A stretch of 64,000 nucleotides of DNA from Callorhinus ursinus (GCF_003265705.1 NW_020312785.1:21800028-21864027), one strand, 5' to 3'; shown: positions 11,941-24,460, counted from the stretch's first letter. The notes: a model not told the origin generated them from the sequence alone. Numbers and translations are program-made.

Positions 11941-12294
11941 GTGAATCCTTTTCATGAATGATCATTTTCACTGATGAAACATTGCAAATAATATAATGGA
12001 ACAGAATAATGTGTTCTGCAAAGGTGAAAAGTGGTAGAATACAGGTTAAAGAAATAAGAAATGAGTATGGGTTAAAAGGTCAAAGAAGGAACCTCTGCAA
12101 ATACTTGTGGACTCTTACAGGATTAGGAAGTTAGAACATAGATTTTCTGTTTTTTTTACTTCAGTTCTTTTTATTTTTATATTTATTTTGTCTTTCCTTT
12201 ATTCCCCCCCAAAGTAGAAGTAATATCATTTCATAGAACAAATAGAGGCAAAGAGAGGGTATTTCTTCTTATGGTTCTGCACCGATCCTATAAA

Positions 12295-12420
12295 ACTATG
12301 GAGAATGGTGGTTAAGTGAGAATTGCAACTGCAAGAACTTGGACAAGTTATCTACCTTTTCAGTTGTGCCTGTCTCAACTTTCTTTATCCATAAACTGGG
12401 GAGAAAAATAAATACATTAT
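12295..12420 (+). mobile_element. MIR fragment, plus strand
   Basis: AACTTGGACAAGTTATCTAC, GTGCCTGTCTCAACTTTCTT and ATCCATAAACTGGGGAGAAA match the MIR core (…GGGCAAGTTACTTAACC / CTCAGTTTCC / TGTAAAATGGGG). Confidence 0.65.
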
Positions 12421-13640
12421 ATGTGTGCATCGATCCATTGCAAATTATTAGGCTTACTGATGCTAAAATTGCCCTATCTTTGGTTAGCAGAAACCTCTTC
12501 AGGTGGGTTTCTTTTGACATATCACTAGTTAAATTTGATAGTTTCTTGCTTTCTGGCATGACAATAAGTTTCAGGCTCATCTTTTATATTTCTTGACCAA
12601 TACAGTGAATCCATTTCTCCGTGGAACCCTGGTTCCTTTTAGTGGAGATTAGATTAAAACAGCAAGTTTTTAATATTTCATTTGTGTAGGGGATAGGGTT
12701 AGGCTTTATGAAAATTACAAAGTTGTCCTATTTTCAAGTACTTTATAATTAAAATTAAACACAAGAAAGGTTGTATTATAAAAAATGAATATTTTAAGTA
12801 TTTTGGACAGCAGAGATTTCATTTGGGAATTGATTTTTGACTCTGTGATTTGTTCAGAAATTAATTGCACTCATGGTTAGAAAAAGTGGAGGTTACTTCC
12901 AATTAGCCTGGTCGAAAAAAAAAAAAAGGAGAGAGAGAGAAAGTTATGGATGAGCTAAGATAGTCCTTGAGGGATGGGAAGTATTAGACATGGAAACAAT
13001 AGATAGAATAAAAATAATTCAAGCATCTATACAGCAAAGAAGACCAAGACCATGTTCTACAGATTAGAAATAATATTTTTTGAATGAATGCATTTGGATA
13101 TGGAAGTAGTGGAATGACAGTTTAATATATATGAACAACTATAACTAGATAATAACATCTAGGTTGGATAGAGGCATGAGACAAAAGAACAATAGTGACT
13201 TTCCCTGGCAGTTAGTTTGAGTAAAACTAAACTGCTATAGCCTATAGACTCTAATTATAGTGACTTAATAACTATAAAAGTCTACTTCCTTCTATGAAGC
13301 AGGTAAACAGTCTAGGTTTATAGGGCCCCTCTGCTTATCACAGTCATTCAAGAATTAGGTTCCTTCTAAATGGTTGCTCCACCATCCTTTAGAGCAATGT
13401 TGTCATCTGCATGGTCACAGTGAGTCACTCCACTTCTTTCTGTGTTCTGACCAGAAAGGAGAAAGAGAATATAATGGAAACATACATGATCTCTCAGGTC
13501 CCAGAGAAGGATATGGCATGTGTCACTTCTGTTCATACTCTACTGGTGAGAACTTGCTCTTATGGTCACACATAACTGCAAGGCAGCAAGTAAATGTAGA
13601 CAGCTGGGCAATTCTGAGCCTGGCTAGAATTCTGAGTATT
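12421..13640. other. Mostly unique sequence with a short A/GA tract
   Basis: A run of A followed by GGAGAGAGAGAGAAAG occurs at about 12915-12942. Open frames in this stretch (for example 12296-12596 on both strands) have no domain or splice support. Confidence 0.4.
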
Positions 13641-13657
13641 AAAGAGGACAAGGGTAG

Positions 13658-13838
13658 GGGCGCCTGGGTGGTTCAGGCAGTTAAGTGTCTGCCTTCAGCT
13701 CAGGTCATGATCTCAAGGTCCTGGGATCCAGCCCCGCATCACGCTCCCTGCTCAGTGGGGAGTCTGCTTCTCCCTCTGTCCCTCCTCCCCAATTGTGCTC
13801 TCTCTCTCCCTCAAATAAATAAATAAAATCTTAAAAAA
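13658..13838 (+). mobile_element. Can-SINE (SINEC), plus strand
   Basis: Full-length copy starting GGCGCCTGGGTGGTTCAGG and ending AAATAAATAAATAAAATCTT plus A(n). TSD: AAAGAGGACAAGGGTAG (13641-13657) against AAAGAGGACAAGGGCAG (13839-13855), 16/17 identical. The upstream part of the 150-codon open frame at 13374-13826 runs into this SINE, which argues against that frame being a gene. Confidence 0.96.
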
Positions 13839-14009
13839 AAAGAGGACAAGGGCAGATTTCAGTGAAAAGTTTATAGTCTCTGCCACATTTGTCTATTCTC
13901 TTTCATACCTTCTATATGTTTTCCAACTTTTCCAAACTTTATTACTTTCAGTTGCCCATTCATTTCCTTAGTGAGAATGTCTTATTATCCATCCTGCACT
14001 GAATATTTT

Positions 14010-14830
14010 AACTGAGTGTATCAGTTAAGATTTAGTCAGGAGACAGAAGCCACGTGAGTGGTCTGAACATGGGAAGTTTAATATTAATATTAATATAATG
14101 ATTAAGTAGTAGCATGATATTAACCAACAACTAGAGAAGTCCAAAAAATTCAGAAATAGCAAATATGGAGAGCAGCTACTACATTTAGGTAGAGACAGAG
14201 TACCCAAAGAAGAAGCAAACTTGGAAGAGGCCCCATTACCTACCTCCTACCCTGTCCCCCATTGCTGAGAGTCAGACTTCATTGGAAAGGGTATGGCAGT
14301 GACCACTGGATGGCAGAGTTAGTTGAGGAGATATGAGCTGTAGCTAGCATGAAACCGTCTGCCAGGCTCCCATGGAAACTTACTGGGAAAATGCCTGCTT
14401 GCAAGCTCACAAAACTTACTAGGAAGCTTCCTTGGGGGATGCTGGTGAAGGTGGCTAGAATGTGTGTGCTTCTGGATGTCCTCGACTCCACCGGTAGTCA
14501 TGTACTAAGAGAAAGAATTATAAATAGTATCGGAAGCAAGTAGAGAACCCCTTCCTCCTATAGTGTCCCCCCAACACTTCTACCAAAAAAAGCTTAACAT
14601 CCTGCCAGCTGGAGAAGATGTTTCAAGGATCCAGCATCAGTATCGTGAAACAAGGCAAAGAAACGTGGATTTGAAGTGGAAAGGCACTAAGCTGATGGGT
14701 GTGCCATGGAATTTTGTAGAAGGTGCTTGTCCTATCACAACAAAGTTCCTCTTTTTAGAACTGAATAGGATGAAAAATGTTGTAATTTTCATCTCAATAT
14801 AAACAAACAAAAATACTCCCCCCATAAAAG
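14010..14830. repeat. Probable old interspersed repeat, family not assigned
   Basis: The stretch ATCAGTTAAGATTTAGTCAG, AGGAGACAGAAGCCACGTGA, GGGAAGTTTAATATTAATAT and, later, ATTTGAAGTGGAAAGGCACT resembles a widely dispersed mammalian repeat. I cannot name it with confidence. Internal frames of 60-79 codons lie on both strands with no gene support. Confidence 0.35.
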
Positions 14831-17556
14831 GTGGCTTTTAATTCACAGATAATCTTCGATCTGAGAATTTGCCCTCTTATCTCCCCCGCCATGCTGTAAT
14901 GGCCCTCAACAAGTTCCTTACACCACGTACAGCAGCCATGAAGGAACGTGTTGTCAATTGGCTAAACAATAAGAGAAGTCCATTTTCTTACGGTCTTAGC
15001 TTAAAAAAGAAAATCTATAGTTTATATTATCCCCCATTTTCACACAAGGCAGGGTCTGTTTCATAGGCTTGCTTGTGACCATCTCCTCGATGACCCTGTC
15101 ATTATCAGTGTGAGTAGTGAGAAAACGAAAACCAAAGCAGCAGATGTGTTCCTAGAGCCATCTGGCTCCTTCAGAAGGTAATTTACTTACCTAAAAATAA
15201 TCACATGCATATGGACACCTCCCCCCCACCGTAACATATTCCTAAAACTGTTAACATTCATCCCATTGAGTTTACAAGAAAAGCATTTCTCCTGTGCATA
15301 CTGTTCTTTTGTTGATATTCATATGTGGCATCTCAGGAAAAGAAGCAACACTCACACATCCTAGGACGCAGGAAAAATCTGTTGATTAGTTTTTTTTTAA
15401 TCAAAAGCATTCTTCTAGGCACAATCAGTGGGTTTGTGTTTTTCTCTTAAGTAGCTGTGATAGTGCCACATTTTGAAGTAGCAATTTAGAGTTTGATTCC
15501 AAACTAATTTTTCACATGCAGAGTTCTGAAAGGTAGATTTCCAATAGGCTATGATCATCTTTGAAAATTTCTGGTTGTGTATAGCCCTGCCAACATTGAA
15601 CATTTGAATTCTTCAAGCATGACGTTCCAATCTGCCATCTAGAAAGAATAATGTAAGACACACCCTAGGCCCTCGTACATCATCCTTCCGCTCTTTGGTT
15701 GAATAACAATGAAGACAGTTTAAGGTTGTGGGTGCAGTGTTGTCCACTGCTTTAGCGATAGGATTGTGGTAGCCATATCAGCCCAGAATTTCCCTTCAGC
15801 AGTTAGTGGATGAGTTAATTTATTATCATATAACATCTTTATACTCTGAAATGCTAACGGTGAATGCGGAGGTAATGTCTACACATATCGGCTGAGTGGT
15901 CTTCAGGTAATGGTGTGCTTGAGTGGTATGGCCCCCTAATAATACGAGCATGCTTTACAGGACTAGATGGCCCCATAATAAGATGAGCATGCTTTACAGG
16001 ACTAGATGTATATTGGACCACCCACGGGTAAGGTTCTGTCCTCTTATGGGCTCATTCTGGAATCTCTTAAGATTGAAGATATAGGGCATATAAATACCTA
16101 ACCCATTGCCTGTATTCCAAAATATAAGCTAGTGTTCTGTTAGTAAAATTGGTTTAAAAAGGAAACTATTGATTTTGTGCTGGTCTCCATAATTTTACCT
16201 GATGTACGCATACCCTAAATTATAATGATGCTCTTTTACATTTTTAACTTGTCAAAGTGTTTTTAAATAGCCTCAAAGTAAGAGCAAAGTGGAGAAACAG
16301 CTGTCCCTTGTTATTTTGTTTCCTGAATACAAATAGTCTTAAATTGCTGTAAATGGAAAGGTTGGAATGAATTCAAACACTGCTTGTTTAAATACACTCC
16401 GCCTGATGTTTGTGTGTGTTGGAACCTTTGGAGAGGGCAACGCTAGAAAACGCTCCACATTAACTTGTCGCATGTGACAATATACGGTTATGGCTTCTTT
16501 GTCATTTGTTAGGTAGAGTTGTTTCAGTATCGTTCGGAAATGTGTGTGACAGTAAATCACAAGAGATTTGAACTAAGATATCCAAACAGCAGCATTAACT
16601 CCTGAAACATTTAGTGGTAATTTTTATTTTAACTCCTCTTAGGAAAACAAGAACCCTTTTGGACTTAGTTAACTGAGTTCGGGGCAGATTTCAGAGTTTT
16701 AGATGTCAGGAAAGGAATGAATGGATACATCTGGTCTTTGCTCTTTCCTTCTGGCTTCTGATCATTTGCCATTTGAGAAGTTAGTCTATAGGTAAAGGCC
16801 AAAAGAAGGGGATTCATCCTTTTTTCCTCCAAAACCCATTAGTTCAAGGTAAGCCCTAGTCCCAGGATGTTCCTTATAAATAGAGCATTATCCAACAGTT
16901 TTATTGACTGTGTGGAATTGGAAAGATTGTTTAACAAATTCTTTCTTCTATATTCGAGTAAACAGCAGCACAGAATGTTAAAGAAACTTGACCAAGGTCA
17001 CATTTAATGACACAGTCTTAAATGAGTTTTTGGTGTTCAGACTTACTGTCCAGTCTTTTCATCATACAATTATTTTCACAATTCAGTTTAAGGAGTCTCT
17101 CTAGCTGGTGTTCTCCTGGATGGAATGAGTAGTGTACTTACTCTGCAGAGCACGTCATTCAGCCACTTCCTCCATACTCGTTATTACATCATTGCCTAAT
17201 ATTGCAGACTATTTTCCTTGTGGTCTCACCCACAAGCGCTCACTGCCTGGCTCATAACAGGGAAGCTTACGGGAAATGTTGTCATGCTCAGCCTTTGAAG
17301 TTACAACTGCTGTGACGTGACTACCTCACAGATTCTTGAAAGATGGTAAAGTGACAGTACCAACCAAATAAAAGGAAGAAAAAAGACTAAGGACCATTAA
17401 GAAATTAGACTTATTTGTTGGAGAAAATAATAATAAACTGTGAGATGAAAGTCTTCAAATAAAGAGTTGGAGATAAAAGAACCAACTACTCCCACCACAG
17501 CTCTAGATGAGGAAATAGGGAAAATGATGTCATTAGATGTGGTCACGGACTTCTTT
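14831..17556. other. Repeat-poor block, candidate conserved non-coding region
   Basis: Over 2.7 kb I recognise no SINE, L1, L2 or DNA transposon, which is unusual for this window. Segments at about 14860-15180, 15400-15900 and 16330-16560 contain more CpGs than the rest (for example AACGCTAGAAAACGCTCC and ATCGTTCGGAAATG) and a balanced composition. No splice-flanked ORF stands out. Long-range regulatory sequence is possible but unproven. Confidence 0.4.
15928..16005. repeat. 39-bp tandem duplication, two copies
   Basis: Unit 1 (15928-15966) and unit 2 (15967-16005) both begin ATGGCCCC and end with GAGCATGCTTTACAGGACTA plus G. They differ at only a few positions (for example CTAATAATAC against ATAATAAGAT). 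No repeat family is involved. Confidence 0.9.
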
Positions 17557-17570
17557 GAAGCAACACCCTG

Positions 17571-17772
17571 GGCGTGCCTGGGTGACTCAGTCAGTTAAGG
17601 TTCTGCCTGCAGCTCAGGTCGTGATTCTGGGGTCCTGGGATCGAGTCCCTCATCGGGCTCGAGAGTCTGCTTCTCTCTCTGACCCTCCCCACTCTCATGT
17701 GCTCTCTCTCTCTCTCGCTCACTTTCTCTCTCTAAAATAATAAGTAAAATCTTAAAAAAACAAAAAAAAAAT
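17571..17772 (+). mobile_element. Can-SINE (SINEC), plus strand
   Basis: Begins GGCGTGCCTGGGTGACTCAG and has a long (TC)n block (about 17700-17735). The tail contains AAAATCTTAAAAAAACAAAA. TSD: GAAGCAACACCCTG (17557-17570) and AAAGCAACGCCCTG (17773-17786). Confidence 0.94.
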
Positions 17773-17786
17773 AAAGCAACGCCCTG

Positions 17787-17975
17787 AATGCAATGTTGAG
17801 AGACCTGAATTCATGTCTTGGCTTTGTTTTGTGCCTTTGGATAAACTGGTGCCCCTCTTTGAGTCTCAATTTCTACTTTACTGCATGGCTAGGAGGGATA
17901 AATGAAATAATGTATAAAGGCCCTGTCTAGCACAATGCCAGCACATGGTAGAGGTTCAGTAAATGATTCCTATTT
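17787..17975 (+). mobile_element. MIR, plus strand
   Basis: GACCTGAATTCATGTCTTGG, CTTTGGATAAACTGGTGCCC, GGAGGGATAAATGAAATAAT, CTAGCACAATGCCAGCACAT and TAGAGGTTCAGTAAATG give a nearly complete MIR in order. Confidence 0.7.
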
Positions 17976-18220
17976 TTATTGTATTTTATTTATATATTAT
18001 CATTTATATTTTATAATTATAACATGTATATTGTATCAATATATTATTTTGATTAGTTAAATTATTTGTTAATACTATTTGATTCATATTAATTTCCCAT
18101 CTAGACACCATATACATGTGTATACTTAGATATTAATTGTATATATAACTACATATGTAATTAATAGATTAATGTATGTTCTATATAATGTATACTTGTA
18201 TTTATAATTGTGTAATTCTT
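17976..18220. repeat. AT-rich low-complexity tract
   Basis: Almost pure A/T with TATA and TTTA motifs over about 240 bp. No gene content. Confidence 0.7.
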
Positions 18221-18900
18221 TTTTATTTATTCTTAGCACTAACTTAATGTTCACTGTACAGTGTGGAAAGAGAATAAACAATACAACTTATTGTACACTA
18301 AAATGAGTAGAGCACATAATAAGATGTATATTACTGAAAGGCATGAGCTATGTTTGAAATTTAACTTATTAATTAGGTTCTTAGAGGCACTCTCCCAGTA
18401 TTAGGTGAGAATTTTCTAGGCTTTTTTAAACATCATAAAATATTCACTTTTATAATAAAAATCCATGTTTATAGGACATCTGTTTCCACATATGTGACAA
18501 AATATATCTAAGTGTATCCAATCACCTTGATATGCTTATCATCCCTTGTCGCCTGTGTTGTTCCTGATCCTTATACAGTCCAGTGGCTTTTGAATAAAAC
18601 TCACATGCCATTCCTGTCACAATACAGAACGTTTGGTACCTCTTTTCACGGAGACGCAAGTCATCTTTTTCCTTTTACATGCACTGCCCTTGAGCCCCTC
18701 CCTTGCGCCTTTTTCTAGTCTCCCTGTCATCTTAAGATGTTTCCCTACATGCATCTCCTACTTCAGCATCCTCCCGGGCTCTTTCCTCTTAGCCCACAAA
18801 AAGCTTGAGTCCTTTCAATCCAATTAAAGACCCTCCCTTAATGCTGCCTCCCCGAAGTCACTTTCCCTTTTGATTTCTTCCCATAACCCTCAAAACTCAT
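18221..18900. other. Unassigned sequence
   Basis: From about 18500 the sequence becomes pyrimidine-rich and may be a diverged upstream continuation of the following L2. Overlapping frames of 64-68 codons are not supported as genes. Confidence 0.35.
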
Positions 18901-18939
18901 TTAGTCTATATTTGCAGTTTCTGCTTCCTCAGCTTGCAG

Positions 18940-19950
18940 AGGGAGCCTGCTTTAATCTTCTTTTCTCTTGGTTCAGTACTGAAAATGTCCTCTCAAAAAT
19001 GCTACTTATTGCTAAACCCAGTCATGTCTTTTTAGGCTTTTTATCTTAGTTGCTGTCCTGGCAGCATTTCATGACATCTCTCCGTTTCTTCTAAAAACTC
19101 CTCCTTTGCATGACTCTCTCTGGACTTTATCTCCATTCTCCTCCTCCATCAATTCCTGTCTTGGTTTCTTCTCAAACTCTTTTCCCTTCACCACCTTTTA
19201 GATGCTGTGTTTCCTATGGCAACATCCTTAGTCATCTTCATTTTCATGTATAATGAGGAGCTTTCACAGATATTATGTCTTCAGTCCTGGCCTCTCTTTT
19301 CTGAAGTCCCAGCATAGATTTTCCAATGGTTTCCAGAACACAGTTTCCTGAACACCCACAACTCAATCTGTCTCCTTATGCATGCTCTTCCTTTGGTATT
19401 CACCATCTTGATTACTGCAAGAAGTATTTGTGTATCTGTGGACCTCAGCCATTGTAACATCCTCACAACTAACTGACTAGTCTCTATCAGTTTTGTCAAT
19501 CACCTCAGAAACATCTGTTACTTGCATTCCCTGGACTCAATTTTTTGCTGATATTATTCTAATTCTCTGCAGAGTTCCCCCTTTTTACTTATTTTTTCTT
19601 TTCCAATCCAGCTTTCATAACTCCAACAGAATATCTTCTCCAAAGCAATATCTAATATTATCTCCTACTCAGAAAACATTTGTTTGTTCCTTATTGCTTA
19701 CATAATAAAATGCAATATTTTTAGCATTTTCCACAATCTGGACTTTGTCACATCCCACGTCCTTCAGGCAGTCCAAGAATTTTTCAAAAATGTTCTCTCC
19801 TCCATTACTTTGCTTATGCTCTTTCCCTTCCCTGTCTGTTTATTCTACTCATACTTCCAAAATATAGATCAAAAGTCACACCTTGGCATGTCCCAGGTAG
19901 AATTATCCCCCAAATCTTATAGTCCTTCTTGCTAGCACTCATCGCAGTGC
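18940..19950 (+). mobile_element. Long diverged L2, plus strand
   Basis: The order of landmarks fits L2 ORF2 to near the 3' end: CTGTCCTGGCAGCATTTCAT, CAGTCCTGGCCTCTCTTTTC, GAAGTCCCAGCATAGATTTT, GATTACTGCAAGAAGTATTT, CTGACTAGTCTCTATCAG, then TGGACTTTGTCACATCCCAC. Several frameshifts and stops are evident. Confidence 0.6.
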
Positions 19951-21275
19951 ACTTGGATATTGAGCCCAATTACTACATGTTATGTACAAAAGAACACCTA
20001 GAGACGTTGAATACATTTAGGAGCATCCTGGTCAAAAATATCCTGATAGGTTAGTAAGAATTGGGGGGCGGGGATCATTTTATATTTTTAATTATAATCT
20101 CTCTCTCAATGCTATTTGTATATGTAATAAAATGAATATTTTCAAATTAAAAATATGCAATTTTGTAATATGATAAGTCCAATGATCTATTTAAAGAACT
20201 TTGAAAACACATTTGCTGATTTTAACAAATCTACAAGGCAGGCTTAGCACATAAACAATATGGATTATTGTGAAAAATCTACTAGAATATCTAAAGGTGT
20301 GAATTTGTATGGGGTTATATTTTTAGGCATAACATTACATAATGTGTTTCTTCTAGAAAGAAAAAAAAATGAGGCCTAGATTTTAAGTTCCTTTAAAAAA
20401 TACCTATAATATTAAATTCATCAGCTTTTCCCCAAGACTCAATGTTGTAGGAGACCATTGCCATCATTGGCTCCTGTTTTACATGTATAAATTTGTATAA
20501 AAATATAAAAATTTGCGTTATCATTCCATTTTCAGTTAATTTTTCCTTTCTTTAGCACACACATCTATGTGAGTTAAAAATTATTAATAGCTTCTCGTTA
20601 TTCTCTTAAAACATCACAAACAAGAACTATCGGTCAGGATGCTTTGCATTATATATCATAGAAATTCCAACATAAATTGTCTTAAACTTTTTAGGAGACT
20701 TATTGGGTCATGTACCTATAAAGGGAAGAATTTGTCTGGGCAAAATTAGCGAAGTTTTGTGCTGAATGGATCAACACGGAACCAGCTTTGTAGCCAGGGG
20801 AATCCCACGTGCTGACTGGCTCAGGCCAGGATTACTGGAATTTACTGGAATAGAAAAGAATACTGATTTGTTTAGACTAGTCAAAGCAATCCATGAAATG
20901 GAGGAAGAAAAAAGAAATCAATCCCTTTCAAATTACATGATTGCTATACATGAGGGGAAGGTTGAAATTAATAAAAATGAATGTTGGGAAGACAAGTACA
21001 ATGACCACCAATAAGATTAATAACTTTGACTTCATGTAATGCTTTCACTCTGAAATGCTCTACATAAGACTGAAAATATTTAACACAAATCAATGAACTA
21101 ATTAAAGTACTTTCATATTATATCCAAAGTAAAGACTTATTGAACTAATTTTCAATTTAATGTGTCTCTAAATAAGCATAGAATTTGAGGACTGTTGGAT
21201 ATTATGTCAGACTATTTCCTGCTCTCTGTTAAAATCAATATGAAGTTATAGCACACTTATTAATGACAAGGATTA
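19951..21275. other. Unassigned sequence
   Basis: A G-run (GGGGGGCGGGG) sits near 20065. The segment at about 20620-20850 (TTGTCTTAAACTTTTTAGGA, ATTGGGTCATGTACC) resembles a dispersed mammalian repeat I cannot name. The 82-codon frame at 20766-21014 overlaps it and has no independent support. Confidence 0.35.
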
Positions 21276-21279
21276 CAGA

Positions 21280-21660
21280 ATTTATATAAGCCTCGGTCTT
21301 TGCCCTCAAAAAATTAACAACTTTGATTGTGGAGACAACACCTAAACACATAAAACAATTGAAAAATGACACCCTTTTCTACATGATAAAGTGCTATGTA
21401 GAATGGTAATACAAGAGAAATGCTCCCTTAAGAAAGGAAAGTGTCTTTGTTGACTAGATGTAATGGAGGTAGGCTTCTAGAAACATTTGGGAATTGATAT
21501 GTTCCTGGAAGGGTGGTACAATTTGGACCAGTAGAAAAAAGGCAGAAAAAGCCACTTGAGGTAAAGAAAGGATAAACAAGTAAAAATGATGATGGCAGGT
21601 GTTGACAGGGTATGAGCGCATGTGGAAGTGGGCAAGGATAGGTCAGGGAGGTGGCAAAGA
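21280..21660 (-). mobile_element. L2 3' region, minus strand, diverged
   Basis: TAAAGTGCTATGTAGAATGG and GGAGGTAGGCTTCTAGAAAC match the antisense L2 order (copy-number phrase, then GGCTTCCTRGAGGA). The minus-strand frames in this interval (78 and 114 codons) are L2-derived coincidences. Confidence 0.5.
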
Positions 21661-21989
21661 ACAAGGTGGCTGCCTGGAGGGGGAAATCCTTGTTCGAGAT
21701 TAATGTTAGAGGGGCTTTTATAGTTAAGGTGAGGATGGGTTATACCTAAAATTCTAGCACAAGGACAGGTTTCAGAAGTATAAAATCTGGGTAGTCTTCG
21801 TCTGAGGGAAAACTTGATCAAAGCGGTAGTTTTTCAAAAATGCATCAGTCAAACTCCTACAGATTTAGACAGTAAGAATAAAGAGATAGACTAAGGTTCA
21901 GTTCTGGGGAGAAAGCACATGTCTCTTAAATCCAGTGTGACAAGAAAGTGTGAATGCAAGTGTCTTATCAAAAATCAGTTTCAGGGTCA

Positions 21990-22115
21990 AGAAGTGCAGA
22001 AATGAGTTAGGACTTTTTAACTTTTATAAGATATGGGAGCTTGAACAAGTAAATTTACCTCATGAGATTTCAGTTCCCACATTTATAACAAAAGGTGGTT
22101 TCAAATCCCTCATTA
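21990..22115 (+). mobile_element. MIR fragment, plus strand
   Basis: GGAGCTTGAACAAGTAAATT, ACCTCATGAGATTTCAGTTC and CATTTATAACAAAAGGTGG correspond to the MIR core. Confidence 0.55.
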
Positions 22116-23490
22116 GGTCTGAATATATAGTCTGAAGGTGTCAAATATATCAACAAAATAATTTCCTTTATCATCTTCTTTTACTCATTGAGAAAGAGGT
22201 GGCAAAGTGTGGCAGGATCACACATGTAGGCCCCTCCTCCAAAAACAGGCTAGTATGTAGTAATATATGATTACCACCACTTATCAGATATATCAGCAAA
22301 ATTGTAACATTTTAAGAAAATGAAAGTTTGTGGCATAGAGTGTTCTATCTGAGAATTATGAAGAAACAAACTATTTAAAAGACATGATGTTATGTGGAAA
22401 CACAAGAGTGTTGAGAGAGTCAACAGTTTTCATTTAGACCTTGATTGGTGTTGTATGGGTACATTCAACAGAGATGTTAACTACATATTGACATGCTGGT
22501 GATAATATACCAAAAGTGAACTCACAAAGAAAGTTACCTGTACCTCACAGTTGTGCTTAACTTGTACCCCGAACCCTTAGGTACTGTCCTCTGTTCTTAC
22601 ACACCCGGTTTTTCCCTTCTCCTTTATCTCCTCCTCCCCTTCCTCCTCCTCATCTCACACTTGTACACTTGTAAATGCACACACAGGCACACCCACTCTC
22701 AAGGAAAGACAAGAGTTAAATCTAATTCTTTCAGTCAGTTAAAAGTAATTGAAAGTGCCCACTATCCTTGTGCTGGCTAGATTTAGTGTCCAAAGTTAAT
22801 AGCATTGTTCCTATTGTCGTCTTGGTAGTAGAACTAGCCAAATACCCACTGGTCATTTTGTTGTGGTCTTTACCTAGAATATAAATTTAGTCTACACTGC
22901 TTATTTTATGACCTCCTCAATGAGAAGATTTGTATATATGTAAATACATGCAATCTCTTCGTTGGCCACAGCATTCCATTCTTCAAATTATTGAGATAAT
23001 CTTATTTGTTAAATAAAAATAACATTTTGATTATAGATTTGTGGTGGCTGTTGACAGAATTCTGATGGACCAAGAAGTGGAAAATAACTTTTAAACATCT
23101 ATTGGAAAAATTCAACTAAGTCTATATATTCACAAATTTACAAAAGCAAAAGAAATTATATCTTATATGTAATAAATAAGAAACCATTTTTACAATGACT
23201 GTCAGTATACAATGCAAAGTTCTCGGCACAAATGAATACTTAAGAAACATATTATTGAGTTGGCCACAAAAACAAGTTGCTAGTTACTTTTTCTTGATAG
23301 TTTAGAGCCCTAATACTTATCTCTTCTAAGTCTTAAAACTTACTTGAAACAATGAAAATTAGGAATTTGCATACTGAAAAATCTGAAAATAATCTTGAGA
23401 AGCTGTTTTTTTAATAGGGCAATATTGGCAAAGCTCAAATAGAAATTTTTAGTGTTACATTCTATATGATACATAAAGTGAGTCATTTTT
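22116..23490. other. Mostly unique sequence with a pyrimidine-rich patch
   Basis: The region 22600-22665 is strongly C/T-rich (CTCCTCCTCCCCTTCCTCCT). Nothing else recognised. Confidence 0.4.
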
Positions 23491-23500
23491 AAAATAAGGA

Positions 23501-23717
23501 GGGTGGCTCAGTTGGTTGAGCATGCAACTCCCGATTTCAGCTCAGGTCATGACCTTAGGGTCTTGGGATTGAGCCCCGGGGTCAGGCTCCACACTCAGCG
23601 GGGAGTCTACTGGAAGTCCTCTCTCTCTCTCTCCCCCTGCCCCTTCCACCATGTGCTCCCTCTCTCTCTCTCTCATACACACACACATAAATATATAAAT
23701 CATTAAAAAATAAAAAT
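23501..23717 (+). mobile_element. Can-SINE, slightly 5'-truncated, plus strand
   Basis: Starts at GGGTGGCTCAGTTGGTTGAG, so the first bases of the head are missing. It has a long (CT)n then (CA)n segment and an ATAAATATATAAATCATT tail. A short TSD-like pair flanks it: AAAATAAGGA (23491-23500) and AAAATAAGAA (23718-23727). Confidence 0.9.
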
Positions 23718-24234
23718 AAAATAAGAAGAAGCTTCTATGAATGTACACACAAACATATATTTGCAAACACAATATATAATGCATTATGTCATAGACAATA
23801 CTAATAGATACACACACAGAAACATATATATTCAATTTTATTTGTTGCAGAATGATCATTGATGTATATGTTTAGTTTGATAAATACTACAATGATTCTT
23901 AGTTGTTTTTCTCCCAGAACCACATAATTTGCATTCAACATGTTAATTTCTTTATGAAATACAGGGCTATTCATGAAATGCAGGGCTTTTCAATGCAGGG
24001 TTTTCCATATTGTCAGTACTTTGTCAAGTGTGTTGATAAGCTTTTCCAACACAGCTCTACTTTTTGTTCCTTACTTTTGCTCATTTAAACTGGTTTTTAA
24101 AAATTCATGGTTCCTAATCCAAAGAATATATTATGTTTTTATCTGGAATTCACATTCTAAAATCCAAGACCATGTACCCTATATGTATAAAGCACACATA
24201 ACATTTGACTTTTTAACTTTTGAGAAGTCCTTTT
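23718..24234. other. Unique sequence
   Basis: A cluster of three imperfect CAGGGCT/CAGGGTT repeats occurs at about 23963-24005. No repeat family or gene is recognised. Confidence 0.4.
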
Positions 24235-24250
24235 GAAACAGCATGAGTAG

Positions 24251-24460
24251 GGGTGCCTGGTTGGCTCAGTTGGTTAACTGTCTGCCTCTGGCCCAGTCAT
24301 GATCCTAGGGTCCTGGGATGGAGCCCTGCATCAGGTTCTCTGCTCAGCGGGGAGTTGACTTCTCCCTCTCTCTCTCTGCTCCTCCCCCCCCAACTTGTGT
24401 TCTCTCTCTCAAATAAATAAATAATATCTTTAAAAAAAAAAACAAAAGGAAGATAGCTAA
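24251..24460 (+). mobile_element. Can-SINE with short extra 3' sequence, plus strand
   Basis: Full-length copy (GGGTGCCTGGTTGGCTCAGT to AAATAAATAAATAATATC). The TSD is perfect: GAAACAGCATGAGTAG at 24235-24250 and 24461-24476. Between the poly(A) run and the right TSD are about 18 non-SINE bases, CAAAAGGAAGATAGCTAA (24443-24460). They may be pol III read-through sequence copied along with the SINE. Confidence 0.96.

Noticed and set aside
13374..13826. 150-codon plus-strand frame, among the longest in the window
   Set aside because: Its second half is Can-SINE sequence (13658-13838) and the first half shows no domain, start context or splice signal.
13658..13838. A/B-box-containing sequences as tRNA genes
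   Set aside because: The Can-SINE heads derive from a tRNA but lack a cloverleaf and mature 3' end. This copy and the other nineteen are SINEs.
15928..16005. CRISPR-like direct repeats
   Set aside because: Two directly adjacent copies with no spacers, in vertebrate DNA. It is a simple tandem duplication.
21477..21821. 114-codon minus-strand frame
   Set aside because: It overlaps antisense L2 sequence and has no start or splice support. Proline/Leu-rich antisense frames are common in such DNA.
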